Both the position numbers and the translations under genes were made by a program. 64,000 bases of DNA from Zanthoxylum bungeanum (taxonomy: Eukaryota > Streptophyta > Magnoliopsida > Sapindales > Rutaceae). The notes beneath the pieces are model-generated. The model saw nothing but the letters and a program-made list of their open reading frames with translations. It had not been told where the DNA came from and did not search any database. The stretch lies in the NCBI GenBank assembly GCA_019454045.1, contig SKCR01017754.1:1-64000 (forward strand), in the 5' to 3' direction. Every line of letters begins with the position of its first letter. Within the stretch, counting starts at the first letter, position 1. Positions 44,551 to 58,700 of the stretch are shown in pieces.

Positions 44551-44754
44551 CACAATCAAAAAATTAACTTGAGAGTTGTCTTATACTTATATTTTATAGT
44601 GTGTGGCCACTCATGTATGACTCTAACTCTAATAACAAGTAAAAATTCATGAGCTTAACTCAACCTAAAAATCAGATTGAGAGTTGAGGGTTGTCTTAAA
44701 CTTATATTTTTAGTTCATTTATTCATCTAAGTGATATGTGAGTTATTTTTCTCT
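44551..44754. other. Short unassigned segment
   Basis: A/T-rich with two similar phrases GAGAGTTG.CTTA.ACTTATATTTT (44574-44597 and 44683-44710). No gene is recognised. Confidence 0.4.
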
Positions 44755-46200
44755 GTTGATAAAGTCTTTGTGGAGTCAATTTTTTACTCACATGGAAAAA
44801 TATTTCAACAAATCTTTTTTGGTAAGTAATTAATATAATTGGTTGGCATTATATTTGTATTAAGTGAAATTGGTTGGAGTAGTATAAAATCATGCTTATA
44901 AATAACTCCATTGGTGAAAGCTTAAGACATCCCAAAAATTTGTGAGTTTCTTTCATTAGAGATAAAGAAAATCTCTAGAGTGATTTGAGAGAATTGAGGT
45001 GATATTATTTGTGCAAGAAAAGTGTGTGAAAGTGATTAAAAGAAATAGAGAAAATAAAAAGGAGAGAAAATTATTTATTATTTTTCGTGTGTGTTTCTTT
45101 TATTTTTTTCTTGTAATCCTTAAGAGTGAGTGTGAGTTAAATACTTATGTGCTCTTATAATTGTGGATTTTTCCTGTTGTTATTCAACTGTAGTGAAACT
45201 CAGTAACCACAGTGGATGTAGCCTGTTAGGTCTAATTGACCGGGTGAACCACTATAAATTCCTTGCGGCATTGTTATATTTGGTTATTCTTTCATGTTGC
45301 TGTCACTCAGTAAATTTTGAGGTGTTGAAATCTCAACAACTGGTATCAGGAGCAGGTTAGTGAAGATCTGTATTAATGAGAATAATGGGTGGAGAGAGTG
45401 CCAAAAATGTTGACAAATTTGATGGAACTGACTTTCACCATTGGAGAATACAAATTACAGATTATTTGTATATAAGGGAGCTAGAAGTACTCTTGGAAGG
45501 CGTGGTTCCAGCGGGCATGAGTCGAACAAATTGGAATAAGCTTGAAAAAAAGCTTTAGCAATGGTCCACTTGCTAGGAGTGTGAGTGTACATGTCAAAAA
45601 TGAGATAACAACAGCTAAACTTATAAGTACTCTATCACATATATATGATAAACGAGTGATGTCCAACAAATCCATTTGTTGAGGTAACTTTTCACCTTAA
45701 AGATGTCAATGAGATACTCGGTGAATTAACATGTGGTATTGGTGAATGAGATCATTGATAAGCTACAATCAGTGGGGATCACATTTGAAGAACACTTAAA
45801 GTGTTTGGTTTTGTTAACTTCTATGCCTGATGACTGGGATAATACTTTAAATTTAATTTGCAACACCAGTGTGAAAAAAGAACTTATGTATAAGGAGGTA
45901 CGTGACACCCTACTTAGTGAAGAGGGAAAAAGAAGAAATATCGGGGAGCTTCACAGTGGCTCCGCTTTCAACACTGAAAACAGAGGAAGAACATCTAATA
46001 GAAATTCCAACAACCATGGAAGATCCAAATCCCGAAAGAGAGAACAAAGAAAGTCTAAAATTGAAAAATGGGCGGATGGATGTTGGCATTGTGGAAAGCC
46101 ATGACACTTGAAAAATGATTACCGGGCTTGGAAAAATGAAAATAATAGAGCCAATGGAACATAGGTGATCGACATCGACGCCTTGATTTTAAGCGCACAT
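44755..46200 (+). mobile_element. 5' part of a Ty1/copia retrotransposon (copia-C)
   Basis: The probable LTR at 44755-45338 starts TGTTGA and ends TCAACA, and has a TATA-like TTATAAATAA at about 44898. A primer-binding site TGGTATCAGGAGC follows at 45341. Then comes gag, cut off at 46200 where copia-B begins. The rest is not found in the window. Confidence 0.7.
45376..46198 (+). pseudogene. gag of copia-C
   Basis: MRIMGGESAKNVDKFDGTDF then HHWRIQITDYLYIRELEVLL is the N-terminal Gag (UBN2-type) motif of Ty1/copia. A broken middle is followed by an open block from 45733 (KLQSVGITFEEHLKCLVLL, MPDDWDNTLNLICN). A basic region and a zinc knuckle follow: CWHCGKP, then a TGA in place of Gly, then HLKNDY with the last Cys changed to Tyr. 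Stops and a frameshift near 45560-45700 make it inactive. Copia-B interrupts it just before the expected protease. Confidence 0.85.
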
Positions 46201-47243
46201 TGTTAGTACCTTGATTTTGATGATGTCAATGAAACAAAAAGTCAACATATTGATAAACAGCCTAAAATAAGCTAAAATATGACCAATGAGACAAAGATTG
46301 AAGAAAAGCCAAAATGAGGAAGAAGATGATCAAGAGAACAAATATGAAAAAAAGTAAAAAAGATGATGAAAAAGCCAAAGCAAGAGCCAAGCAAGATGAA
46401 AATCAAAGATGATAATTAAGAGCTAACATTAATTGTAAGTGAGTTTATTCAAATGTTTTAAAAACTCTTAGAAATCACATATTTTACATCACTTGCATTT
46501 AAAATGGCTTTAGAATGCTTAAGAAATCATTTGCACTTGATTTGAACAAAAATGAATTTCAATGCATAAATGCATAAGAAAATGATTTTGAAAAATTAGC
46601 AAATGGTTGAATTAAATTTCCAATGATATGCTGCTATAAAAGTTGCTGAGACAGACATACTGGTCTTTGACACCGGCATATCGGTCCATGGAACCGGTAT
46701 ATCAATCACAGAGATCCTAAATGTCATTTTTTTGGAGCCGTTTGAGCTGTCAGACCAGTATACCAATCCTGTATACCGGCATACCGGTCTACGAAATGAA
46801 AAATGGCAATAATGACTGGTTTTGTGTAAAATCTATAAATTGATCATTTTTCTCACTTCTAACACATCTCTTGCACATATATTCATCCTCTATGCATGTC
46901 AAAACATTCTCTCCAAAATCAAATTTATAAAGCTCATTTTATTACATCTTAATATTTAATTAGTGAGCATGTTTTCATTTGGGTCATACACTCACATTCA
47001 AATTTTTATAATATTTTGTGAGTTCCCAAGTAGCAAAGAGAGTTTTTAAAATCTTTTATATCTTACACTCTCTAAATTTGTAAAAGTTCACACTCCATCC
47101 TCATATTCATATTAGTGAGTTTTAATACATTGGATTAAGATACTCACAGTTAAATCTTTGTAATATTTTATGAGTACCCAAATTGTGGTTGTAAAAATTT
47201 TCTTTATCAATCACTTGTTTGTAAAAATCCATTTGTGAGTGGG
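46201..47243 (+). repeat. Copia-B 5' LTR, left part
   Basis: It contains imperfect palindromic ACCGGCATACCGGTCT-like motifs at 46660-46790 and ends at GTGGG, the TSD of the nested element. It continues at 56853-57345. Confidence 0.8.
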
Positions 47244-48889
47244 TGTAACATCCCACTCCTCAAAGATGCTACCGGTAGGGAATAGGCCACCCTATCCTTT
47301 GAGCCTCTGACTTTCTGACTCTAATAAACTCCATTAATCTTATATCAAATGTAAACTAATACATGAGACCATTGCCCAACTCAACAACACAAATGCATCT
47401 TAATACCCATACCACGTATTCAATAATATTACACTTTATAATTATGTCATAGAAACCTTAACTTATCACTCATGCCATCACTACTATATCAATGCCTGAT
47501 ACATGACTTTATTTAACTCTAACTAAACTCTATATCTGACTTGACCTGGTGGACTCAAACCCTCTAGTGACTACTATCAGTATCCATCCTCTCAAGCTCG
47601 TCCTCCATGTATACTTGCAAAACAAAAACACTGGGAGTGGGGGGGTTAGATCGTTTGAACGACCTAGTGAGTGAACAGTTTAAAACGAAATTGAAAAACT
47701 TCATAAAACTTTTATTGTTATGAAATCAAAACAAACTCAAGAAAACTGGACTTTTCTAAAAACTCTTCTTGTCTGAAATCAAATCTTTTTTGTGAAACTT
47801 TCTGGAAACCTTTCTTTCTATAAAACTCTGAATTTCTTATAAATCTGTTTCTCGTAAAAGCACTTTTATAAAACTATCATTCTGAAAAACATGTCTCCGA
47901 AAATCATTTCTTTGAAAATCATAGACCTGAAATCTGTTTATGAAAATCTTTCTCTGAAAAACCTGACGTATGAGGGCGTTACGTCTCGCCGTCCCCCATA
48001 TGCCTAAAATAAAATCCATATCTCTGAAAAACCTGACGTATGAGGGCGTTACGTTTTGCCGTCCCCCATAGGCCTAAACTAGTGGTCTTAGGGCATTATG
48101 ACTCACCGTCCCCTAAGCCACTGAACTAGAGTCAGATGTGCGGATCAATGTTATCATCTCGACTCTGCATCTAGGGTCTAGGGATGTTACGTCATGTCGT
48201 TCCCCTAGCCCTAAAATCTAGGATCTAGGGGCATATGTCATCCTTGGTCCTGAACTACATGTGTATACATTCTGAATCCGTCAATTCCAGTAACCGTCAA
48301 TTCCAATATATGTACCAAGTTACAACTGAGGAAGGTTTTTTCCCCATGCCTCCAATAATCATAAAACCATGCTTTTCAAATCAAAACTTTCTAAACATTT
48401 CTCAAAACATTCTTATTTATAAAACAACTGGAGGCTAATTCCCTATGTGCTGAAAAGTAAGTCTTAAATCAAAACAATAAGTAGAAATTAGTTTGAGAAA
48501 AGGGTCCACTCACTGATTTGGAATCTGGCTGGCCTTACTTTATTTCATCGAATGAAGTTATGGTTCCTGCGATGATCTATAATTGATAAACTTGGTTAGT
48601 AAGTCGTGGAACACGCTTCGGAACTAAACTAAGTTTCCCAATTTAAATAATCTATAATCACCACGTGATGTATTATGCTTGCAACATGTTATAATGCGTG
48701 CATATGAGATGATACGAAATCCTTAGGGTGGTCTCAAACATCCTAAGTTGAAACTGAAATGATCAGTCTGTTATGCATCGCGATGTCGGGTCGGGATCGT
48801 CGTAATGTCCATACGAGCAGACTTAGGCAGAGAGCATTTCAAGATCTGCATCACGATGCCAAGTACTGAGCGTTGTAACTTCTACATAA

Positions 48890-49065
48890 CCGACATGAGG
48901 CTTCACACGACCAACCCGAGTCTTCCACATGACCGACCCGAGTCTTCCACACGACTGACCCGAGTCTTCCTCACGATGAACCCGAGTCTTCCTCACGACC
49001 GACCCGAGTCTTCCACACGATCGTCCCGAGTCTTCCTCATGATCGACCTGAGTTAGAGAGCATCT
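48890..49065. repeat. 20-bp minisatellite in the LARD-like LTR
   Basis: Eight or so units of the type CACGACCGACCCGAGTCTTC. The right LTR has a shorter, more diverged array at about 55612-55790. CpG-rich GCATCGCGATGTCGG and GCGTCGCACC phrases lie around it. Confidence 0.9.
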
Positions 49066-50120
49066 TCTTGCTCTGTGTTGCGATGCATGTGTTGAGCGTC
49101 GTGATGCCCACACAGACATAATCGAAACAGAGAGCTCCTCCTTGTTACGCGTCGCACCATAAGCTCTTTAGCATCACGACGCTCGCCTATTTTCAGGGCT
49201 AATCATCAACCTTTCTATGATAATACCCAAAGCAATCCCCAACACTCTCATCTAAGCTTCAACTCAACTTATCATAAATGCATTTCATATCCTCATTCAA
49301 ACACAACTCATTATCTAGCATCATTAAATCACAAAATATAAACCCCCAACACATTCATATAGAAAGACTTCATTTCATAATAATTACTACCATTACACCC
49401 TCCAAAATGCATGCTAACAACATTATCAATGTCAATTGAGCAATTCTAAACCCTAGGGTATGTAAGGTGCGATTTAGGTTTTATTCTATTTTCCCTAAAA
49501 TTGAAAATTGAGAAGATAAGAAGAGAAAGAAAGTTTAGCATGCTTGGAAATGTGCTTGAATGGTTCAAAATGACTTGAGATTGGAGACGAGAGAGTGATG
49601 AGAAAATGGTATAAGAAGGTCCTCCCTTCTTTGCTCTTAACTTTTGGTGAGAGAGAGAGAGTGAATAGTGATCTATTTATAGGAAAATAGCTTATTTGTT
49701 TGTAATGAAATGAGTGGTTAAGGTTGTGCCACATCACCATATTCTAGTCTATTCTCGAATTTCACTATAGCAGCCACGTAAATCATGATTTTTGACATGC
49801 TTTTGATTCGAATTTGAAACCTGACCAATGTTGACGTTGTAGGTCTCGGTCTTAGCTTTTAGACGATATAAAATTCATAAAAATCAAAAATCGTATGAAA
49901 CAGGTACGACCCAAATACTAAGGGTGTTCGAAGTGGAACATCGAACAAATTTCGTATCGGAACTGCGAGAAATTTATCAAATGTCTGAAAAGTAATTCCA
50001 CAAACACATATACGTTTGAACATGATTTATATTATATATTACATCATTTATGACATAATAGTCGAGATTACCGAGTAGTAGTTATCAGGATTACCGGGGT
50101 GTTATATTTTCTCCCTCATT

Positions 50121-53100
50121 TAAATAGGATTCGTCCTCGAATCCTCTTTAGAATTGGAATTTTGGAATCTATCTATACTTGAAACTTTTTTTTTGAGACG
50201 GAAATCTTACCACAAGCCACATGATTCAAATGTTATCTCCTTAAGCCACCAACTTTCGACTAACTATTTACTCATAACTAGCTCTGTTTTACCAATTATA
50301 TCGCACTACTTCCCGACGACCTTCCATACGCTATCATAATGCCATAAGACAAAGTGAGCATCATGATGATCCTTATATGCCACAGTATTCTAATAGGTCT
50401 ACGTGAACTCTTACTTTGCTATAAACCATCCTATATTATCTGGGTTCAATTTGATTTAATAACTAAGATCTCTGCCAAACTAATCGTTTACCATATGGCT
50501 AGCAAACATACATACTCTTCGTTTTACCTTAACATCTGCTTTACGTATAAACCTATTTCCATGTTCGTACATACTGCACCAAAGTCCGTGAACTTTAGTG
50601 AATAATCTATTGAATTCTTAACTAAATGGAAACTCATTGTTCTTATTCCATGAAACTTCTGCTGAGTACTTTAGACTACCGTCATGCTACAACTATTGCC
50701 ACACATCAAAGAAACTTCATTTCTAGGCCTCTAGGGATGCTCAACATTCCCTTACTCAATCATGTCCTTCTTAGCTGGTACTTTTGAGTGTCTAGAGATA
50801 CATGTGTTCTCTATGGTTAGGCTTCTTCATGTTCTACTTTAACTCTGAGATAAATATATTTACAAAAGGTTTACCATCACAGTTTTTTGATATCTCTTAA
50901 CTCAAAGATATTACTCCTCGACATATTTCTGACGGTCTTTTTCTGGTTGGCTAAAACTTAATGGGATAAGTCACTGTTATGTCCATTATATGTATACTAG
51001 TACGGAATATATAATCAAAGCTTGAAAGTAAACTATATATCCTTACTGTTAACGTTGACGATGATGACTCGATTTTTGGTTAATATTCATACTCAGTCTC
51101 ATTGGTTCATTTATATAATGTCCTGAATAAATTTGATTCAGGTCATACTTTGCCTTATTTCTAACTATGTATATTACGCGGAAACTTATGGGTTATTCTC
51201 CTTACCTTCCTTTTGCTTCCTATCCAATAGAATTCCAGTCTTATTCTATTACCGAGAAAGCTTGCTATTACGTACTTCTATCATTGCTTATCTAGTATTC
51301 TTTCCTATTGTCGTTTTACCTTGACAGTCCACCTCTAAACCTTTTACTTAAGTTATTTTCATCTTCTTTCATGTTCTATTCTATACCTGAAACTCCTGTG
51401 ATCTAAGTCTATGTCTTCTTATCTGAGTGGTATTACCTTTTAAATATCTCTTACCCTTCCTTAGGATACTATACTACCCCTCAGATTCACTTGTTTCTGG
51501 AAACATCATCAGGACGATCATCGAGGTCCACCTTTACTGATGTTGTCTAACGAGGGTTGGGAGGTTAGGGTTGGTCCTAAAGTCTTTTTTCGATTGTGGT
51601 GGTGTGACTAGCTACCCGTGTTGTAGTTGCACATTCTGCTCATTATAATCCTAGGACTCATTTATTTACATATCTAATATTAGGCTCCCACACTGGGGTA
51701 CTATTGCTAGGAACTACCTGAATTATCTCCTTCAACTTTACTCTTGTTTATTTTCCGTCTATTGATCATGCTACCTCTTACTGAGAACCTCTTTAAAGCC
51801 CATGCTCTTTAAAAATTCTACATACCCTTTCGTTATTCCTCCTTTCAAAGTTTGCTCTGTTAATTAGATTTTTCTCCTTATCTCAGTTTATTAACCCTCT
51901 TAAGTCATTATTTCCTCGGGAGCTCTGTATCATCTTCGACATGTTAGGGTATCACTATTAATACATTTAGTTTGAATGTTTCTCTCTTACTAACTTTTCC
52001 TCTCTAGTATGGTGGGGAACTCTTTATTAGTAATATACTTTAATTCTGAAGGTCGTCCTCTGTGTTGCTTACTATGGCTCCTTACTCTTTTTGAGCTTTT
52101 TAATTTCTTGAAGGTTATCCGTTCTACAATAGGGCAGATCGTTTCTTCTAAAATTGGCTAAACATACAATGAATCTCAATCACTCTATCTCCTGCTAGAT
52201 ATCATTATCTTATGTTGAATTTCTTAGTTCGACTACCATGTTATCTCATGATTTGTCTATCTCGTAGGCATTCTCATTTACTTGTTCAAATCCTTACTGG
52301 GCTCTAACTTGGGGGTGACTATATGCATCTCATAGAGATCAGAGAACATACCTTACTGGTAATCACCTAAGCTCGATAATAGTCTGCTAGGTGTCTATTT
52401 ACTTACTAGAGTAGAAGCTACTGAAAAATGAATTATCATTCATTCTGTTGGGATCTACATCGATTTTTCCATATCTTAGGGTTCCACAATTTTCATCAAC
52501 TATTCTGAGGTATCCATTTACCTTACTATCTCCAAACTATATTATCTATGCCACAATATATACTGAGCTTCCTTATCACTTTTCATATCCTTCTTTATTG
52601 TTTCCCATATCCTTTTTCTTGGCTCTAAGCCATGCTGCCGAGGCTAGTGGCTGTTCATTCTTATAGTCTACTTCCTAGATCTCTTCTCTTGCTATACGCT
52701 ACAACTATGATATTTAATCTTACTTGTTTGTACTGGTAGTCTTATTAACTCTTGAGTACCTACAATCTCATGGATCTATCCTTTTAAACTTACGTGGATC
52801 TCTACTGGCACTGGTCTAATCTATGGGTTCTTACTGGTACTACAAACTTGCCCATTTTAGTTCATGTCGAGTTCTCTCTTTTCTAGCTTTAAGAGCCTCA
52901 TTGGTCACTTTCTATGTGAACCTTCTCTTGGTGTTCGCTACCTCTGTCTCAAAATATATTACTATAGGCACTGAGTTTTCTTACGGTTATCGTTATCTAT
53001 GCTAGTAAGGGCTGGATGAAGCATCTTACATCTCAACAAATATCGATGTCATTGTTTTGGTACTTTGTGTCCTGGTAGAGTCTATTACTCAAGTAAGATA

Positions 53101-53940
53101 AGTATGCGATAGATTCCGTCAGGACAATTTCCTTAACTGGTGTTTCTGAAAGGTTAGAATCTAAATAGATTAGGGCCTTATCTATATTAGATTTCTTAGC
53201 TAAGGCAACTAATTCGCTTTCATGACGTCATCCACTTTATTTCTTACGAGTCTGGGTTTGGGTGTCTAGAATCCCTACATTCATTTTGGCACCTTATCGA
53301 GAACGTCCATGACTAATTCTGATTTCTTACTTCTTTTTCCTTTATGGATATTCTTCGTTATTCGGGAAACTTGCTATCTATACGAGATACTCAAAGGCTA
53401 TTAGATTTACTTGGAAATTTTTCTGAAGAGGAAAGGAATCTTATTTGGAGGGAAATATCATTCATTAGGTCTACTCAACATTTTACTCTTTCTTAGGCTT
53501 GTTATATTCATTTTTACTACTATATGTTCTGGCACTTTCTTATCTATTTGATTATGTACCTCTATCTCTTATCGGCTTTGGTTGTTTAAGCATCTATACA
53601 ACATTCTTTTCTTTTCTTGTAGTTTTATCTTCATTTTTTACTCCTCTAGGTGGATATTCTTAGAAATTTACTATTTATTCTCATAGCTTGTCTTGAACTT
53701 CTGATAATAAGTCAGGATAAGTACAGAAGGATTCTCAACTCGGACAAAAAGTATGGTTAATTTCATAAGGAAGAATTTTTGAATAACTTGGGAATTTATT
53801 ACTAACGTTTCTATAGGACTTGAGGACGTACTCGAGGATCAGATACTGGAGAGGTAGTGCCTCGTATACTAGCACCCTGAGCATACTATGTATACAAGAC
53901 CCCAACACTCTACCCACTGCAGTCACTGACTCCCTAGACC
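50121..53940 (-). other. Non-coding interior of the LARD-like element
   Basis: T- and C-rich on the plus strand with no ORF beyond about 80 codons and no retroelement motif. It may keep packaging signals only. Confidence 0.6.
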
Positions 53941-56852
53941 ATACTATGATACCATCTTTGTAACATCCCACTCCTCAAAGATGCTACTAGCAAGGAATAG
54001 GCCACCATATCCCCTTAAGCCTCTGACTTTCTGACTCTAATAACTCCACTAATCTTATATCAAATACAAACTCATACATTGGACCATTTCCCAACTCAAC
54101 AACACAAATGCATATTAATACTCATACTACGTATTCAATAATATTACACTTTATAATTATGCTATAGACACTTTAACTTATCACTCATGCCATCACTACT
54201 ATACCAATGTCAGATACATGACTTTATTTTACTCTAACTAAACTTGATCCATGACTTGACCTGGTGGACTCAAACCCTCTAGTGACTGCCATCAATATTT
54301 ATCCTCTCGAGCTCGTCCTCCGGGTATACTTGCAAAAAAAAACACTGGGAGTGAGGGGATTAGATCGTTTGAACGACCTAGTGAGTGGACAGTTTAAAAC
54401 AAAACTAAAAATCTTCATAAAATTTTTATTGTTCTGAAATCAAAACTAAATCAAGAAAACTGGAGTTTTCTGAAAACTCTTCTTGTCTGAAATCAAATCT
54501 GTTTTTGTGAAACTTTCTGGAAACCTTTCTTTTTGTAAAACTCTGAATTTATTATAAAATCATTTCTCGTAAAAGCTCTTTTATAAAACCATCATTCAGA
54601 AAACGATATCTCCGAAAATCATTTCTCTGAAAATCATAGATCTGAAATCTGTTTCTGAAAATCTATCTATGAAAATCCTTACGTATGAGGGTGTTACGTC
54701 TCGCTGTCCCCCATAAGCCTAACCTAAAAACCATATCTCTGAAAAACCTGACGTATGAGGGCGTTACGTCTCGCCGTCCCCCTATACACCTAAACTAGTG
54801 GTCTTGGGTGTTACATCTCATCGTCCCCAAGCCATTAAACTAGAGCCAGATGTGCGGATCAATGCTATCATCTCGACTCTAAATCTTGGGTCTAGGGGAG
54901 TTACCTCTCGCCATCCCCCTAGCCCTAAAATCATGGATCTATGGGCATATGTCATCCCTAGTCCGGAACTACATGTGCACACGTTCCAAATCCGTCAATT
55001 CCAATAACCGTCAATTCTAATATTTGTACCAAGTTATAACTGAGGTGAGTTTTTTCCCCATGCCTCCAAAAATCATAAAACTGTGCTTTTCAAATCAAAA
55101 TTTTCTAAAAATTTCTCAAAACATTCTTATTTATAAAACAACTGGAAATAAACTTGACTAACGCCCTATGTGCTAAAAATAAGTCTGAAATAAAAAACAA
55201 ATAAGTAGAAATTAGTTTGAGAAAAGGGTCCACTCACTGATTTGGAATCTGGCTGGCCTTACTTTGTTTCACCCAATGAAGTTACGGTTCATGCGATGAT
55301 CTATAATCGATAAACTTGGTTAGAACATAAGTTATAGAACATGTTTCGGAACTAAACTAAGTTTCCCAATTCAACTAATCTAAAATCACCACATAATGTA
55401 TTATGCTTGCAATATGTCATAATACATGTGTATGACATAATACGAAATCCTTAGGGTGGTTCCTAACATCCTAAGTTGAAACTGAAATGATTTGTCTATT
55501 GTGCATCGTGACATCGGATCGGGAGTCTCGCGACGTCCATACAAGCAAACTCAGGCAGAGAGGATTTCATTTTCTGCGTGGCGATGCCAGGTGTTGAGTA
55601 TCGCAACTTCTACATGACCGACCTGAGGCTTCACATGACCGACCTGAGGCTTCCTCACCACCGACCCGAGTCTTCCACACCACCGACCCAAGTCTTCCAT
55701 ATGACCGATTGGAGTATTCCACGTGACCAACCATAGTCCTGCTCATGACCAACCCGAGTCTTCCTCACGATCGACCTGAGTCAGTGAGCATTTTCTTGCT
55801 CCGCATCACGATGCCAAATTTTGAGCGTCGCGACACCCACATAGACAGAATCGAAAAAGAGATCTCCTCATTGTTACGCATCGTGCCACAAGCACTTGGG
55901 ATCGCGACGCTCGCCCATTTTCAGTGCTAATCATTAACCTTTCTTTGATAATACCCAAAGTAATCCCCAACACTCTCATCCAAGCTTCGACTCAACTTAT
56001 CATAAACTCATTTCATATCCACAGTCAAACACAATTCATTATCTAGCATCATTAAATCACAAAATTTAAACCCTCAACACATTCACACACAAAACTTCAT
56101 TTCATGCTAATTACTACCATGACGCCCTCCAAAATGCATACTAATAACACTATCAATGCCAATTGAGCAATTCCAAACCCTTGGGTATGCAAGGTGTGAA
56201 TTTGGGTTTTATTATCTTTTGGCTAAAATTGAAAATTGAAAATTGAGAAGATAAGAAGAGAAAGAAATCTTACCTTGCTTGGAAATCTGCTTGAATGGTT
56301 CAAAATGACTTGAGATTGGAGACAAGAGAGTGAGGAGAAAATGGCTTGAGAAGGTCCTCCATTCTTTGCTCTTCACGTTTCTTTTGGTGAGGGAGAGAGT
56401 GAATAGTGTTATATTTATAGGCAAAGTGCCAATTTTTTGTAACGAAATGAGTGGCTAAGGTTGTGACACATCACCCTATTTTAGTCTATTCTCGAATTTC
56501 ACTGTAGTAGCCATGGAAATCATTATTTTGGACCTATGTTGATTTACTTTTTTAAAAATATCCAATTCAGAAGTTGTAGGTCTCGGTCCTATCTTTCTGA
56601 AGATATAAAATTCATAAAAATTGGAGATCGTATGAAAATGTTACGGTCCAAATACTAAGGGCTGTTCGAAATGGAATATCGAACAAATTTCGTATCGGAA
56701 CTACGAGATATTTATCGAATGTCTGAAAAGTAATTCCATAAACATATATACACTTGAACATGATTTATATTATATATTACGCTATTTATGACATAATAGT
56801 CATCGAAATTATCGGGTAGTAGTCATCGGGATTACCGGGGTGTTACAGTGGG

Positions 56853-57345
56853 TATACTCAAAATGGTGGATTGTAAAGGTTTGTGAGTGAACCTATGAAC
56901 AAACCTCATTGTAAAGGTTTTAAGAGTGAACCTAGGTATAAAACTCTTTTGTAAAGGTTTGGAGTGAACCTAGGGGGAAAAACTCTTGGTTGCGGGTGAG
57001 CCATGAAAAACTCGGTATAAGTTGTGGAGTCAACTTAATGGAAATCTTCAAGCTCGGCTTGGAGGAGTGGACATATGCATTGTTGGTCGAACCACTATAA
57101 ATCTATGGTGTCAGTTTCTCTAACTATATCTCTTTATTTTATCACAAGCTTAATATTATCTTTCAATATTATTTAGCATAGCTTGAGATTGAGAAATTGA
57201 TTAATAAGCTTAATTGGTAAAGCTACTAGCTTAGTAGCATAAAATTGGCAGAAATTTTTATTTCTGCATATTTAGGACATTACTCAATTCATCCCCCAAC
57301 TTGGTTATAGAGAGTTTTTTTGTTGTGCGCTTGTAGGTAATTTCA
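56853..57345 (+). repeat. Copia-B 5' LTR, right part
   Basis: It holds GTAAAGGTTT-containing short repeats (56873-56960) and ends ATTTCA two bases before the primer-binding site. Confidence 0.75.
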
Positions 57346-57399
57346 TTTGGTATTAGAGCAAGGTATTCTCAACAAAGACTTAACCATCTGAGAATCGAT

Positions 57400-58700
57400 C
57401 ATGGCCTCTACAAGCTACACAACATATTCCGCCGAAAGAGCATTCACTTGGTAGACCACCATTTATGACAAAACGAACTTAAAATTTTGGAAAAGAATGA
57501 TGCTCATATTCTTGCTCGCCTACGATATTGGTGGATATAAAGAAATCACAGGAAGGCGAAAAACTTCTGAAAAATCTAATGTACTTAATTTTTTATATGA
57601 AGCATTTGATAAAAGCATAATTGATAAGATTCTCAAATTTACCAATGCATTTGAATTATGAAAATCCTTAGAATTATTATATGAGGGAAATAGTCAATTA
57701 GATGAATGCAATATTGATCCTAGCTCATCAAATGATGAAACTTGTAATTTAGCATTCATGACTATAGAAAATCCTTGAGGGGAATCATAAAGAGAAATTA
57801 TTGTTATTTGTGAAAATGAAATTTCTGATTATGATTAAATGTTTGACATGTTGAATGATTTACATGATAAATATGATACTCTTAGGAAGAAATGTAGTTT
57901 GATTAAGGAATAACATACAATGCATCATGTATAGATAAAACTTGTGCTTTGGAAAATGATGATATTTGCTTAAAGACCAAGTATGAAAATGTTGTGTTGA
58001 TTGATCAAAATGAGCATGCATCTCTTATTGAACAAATTCATGCTTTAGATAATGAAAATATGTGTTTAAATGAAGAGCATGAACATTGTGTAGAGAAAAT
58101 GTAAAATGAAGTATCCAATTCTAAATCACCATGTGCTTGTGGATTTTTTAAAAATGAAAATGATGATTTAAAAAATAAAATAGATGGTTTGCAATACATT
58201 ATAAGCAAGTTCACTTAAGGTGAAAAGAACTTTAAAATATTATTTGGTTCACAATGAAGTGTATTTGGAAAATGTGGATTAGGATATAAGCCTCACATGA
58301 AGCAAAAATATTTGAAAACTTATTTTATGAAGGCATTCAATTCACATACACATTCATCATATGCACATGTATCTAACGTCGTTAAATCAAATTTTAATGC
58401 CATGCATATAATATGGAAGGTTATAAAATTTATGATTGTTGGACCAAAAAGAGAAATGTGAATGTTATTTAGGTTCCCAAATGAACTAAAATTAACCATC
58501 ATAGACCCAAGAAAGTTTAGGTACCAAAATGTTTTTATAAAATTTATAGGTGAATCTTTGGGAAAAGTAATTAATAAGAAATGTAAATGATCCCAAAGAC
58601 TTAACACAAAGTGAGGAAATAACTCAATAAGAAGAATACCAAGTGCAACCTCAAAACGACTAAGGTGGTCAATCTTGCACACTCCTCAAATTAGTAGAGG
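57400..58700 (+). pseudogene. gag remnants of copia-B
   Basis: MASTSYTTYSAERAFTW (57401) then NLKFWKRMMLIFLLAYDIGG is the N-terminal Gag motif of a Ty1/copia element. SSNDETCNLAFMTIENP and FDMLNDLHDKYDTLRKKCSL-like residues (57725-57900), then SPCACGFFKNENDDLKNKID (58125-58185) and CGLGYKPHMKQKYL (58270-58310) are Gag spacer motifs of SIRE-like copias. Stops occur every 50-100 codons. No protease, integrase or RT is found after it. Confidence 0.7.

Larger units (their letters stand above)
47244..56847 (-). mobile_element. LARD-like LTR retrotransposon (long LTRs, non-coding interior)
   Basis: LTRs of about 2.9 kb lie at 47244-50106 and 53959-56847. Both begin TGTAACATCCCACTCC and end GGGGTGTTACA (TTATA in the left copy). 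The TSD GTGGG is at 47239-47243 and 56848-56852. Orientation is minus: a PPT (AATGAGGGAGAAAA) adjoins the left LTR at 50107-50120. A tRNA-iMet-like PBS (TGGTATCATAGTAT) adjoins the right LTR at 53941-53954. The 3.85-kb interior has no gag or pol motif in any frame I could find. A TATA box in minus orientation lies near 49671-49680. Confidence 0.85.

Noticed and set aside
48890..49065. CRISPR-like array
   Set aside because: Contiguous 20-bp minisatellite without unique spacers, in an LTR of a plant genome.
50121..53940. Coding pol in the LARD-like interior
   Set aside because: No frame longer than about 80 codons and no RT, integrase or protease motif on either strand by eye.
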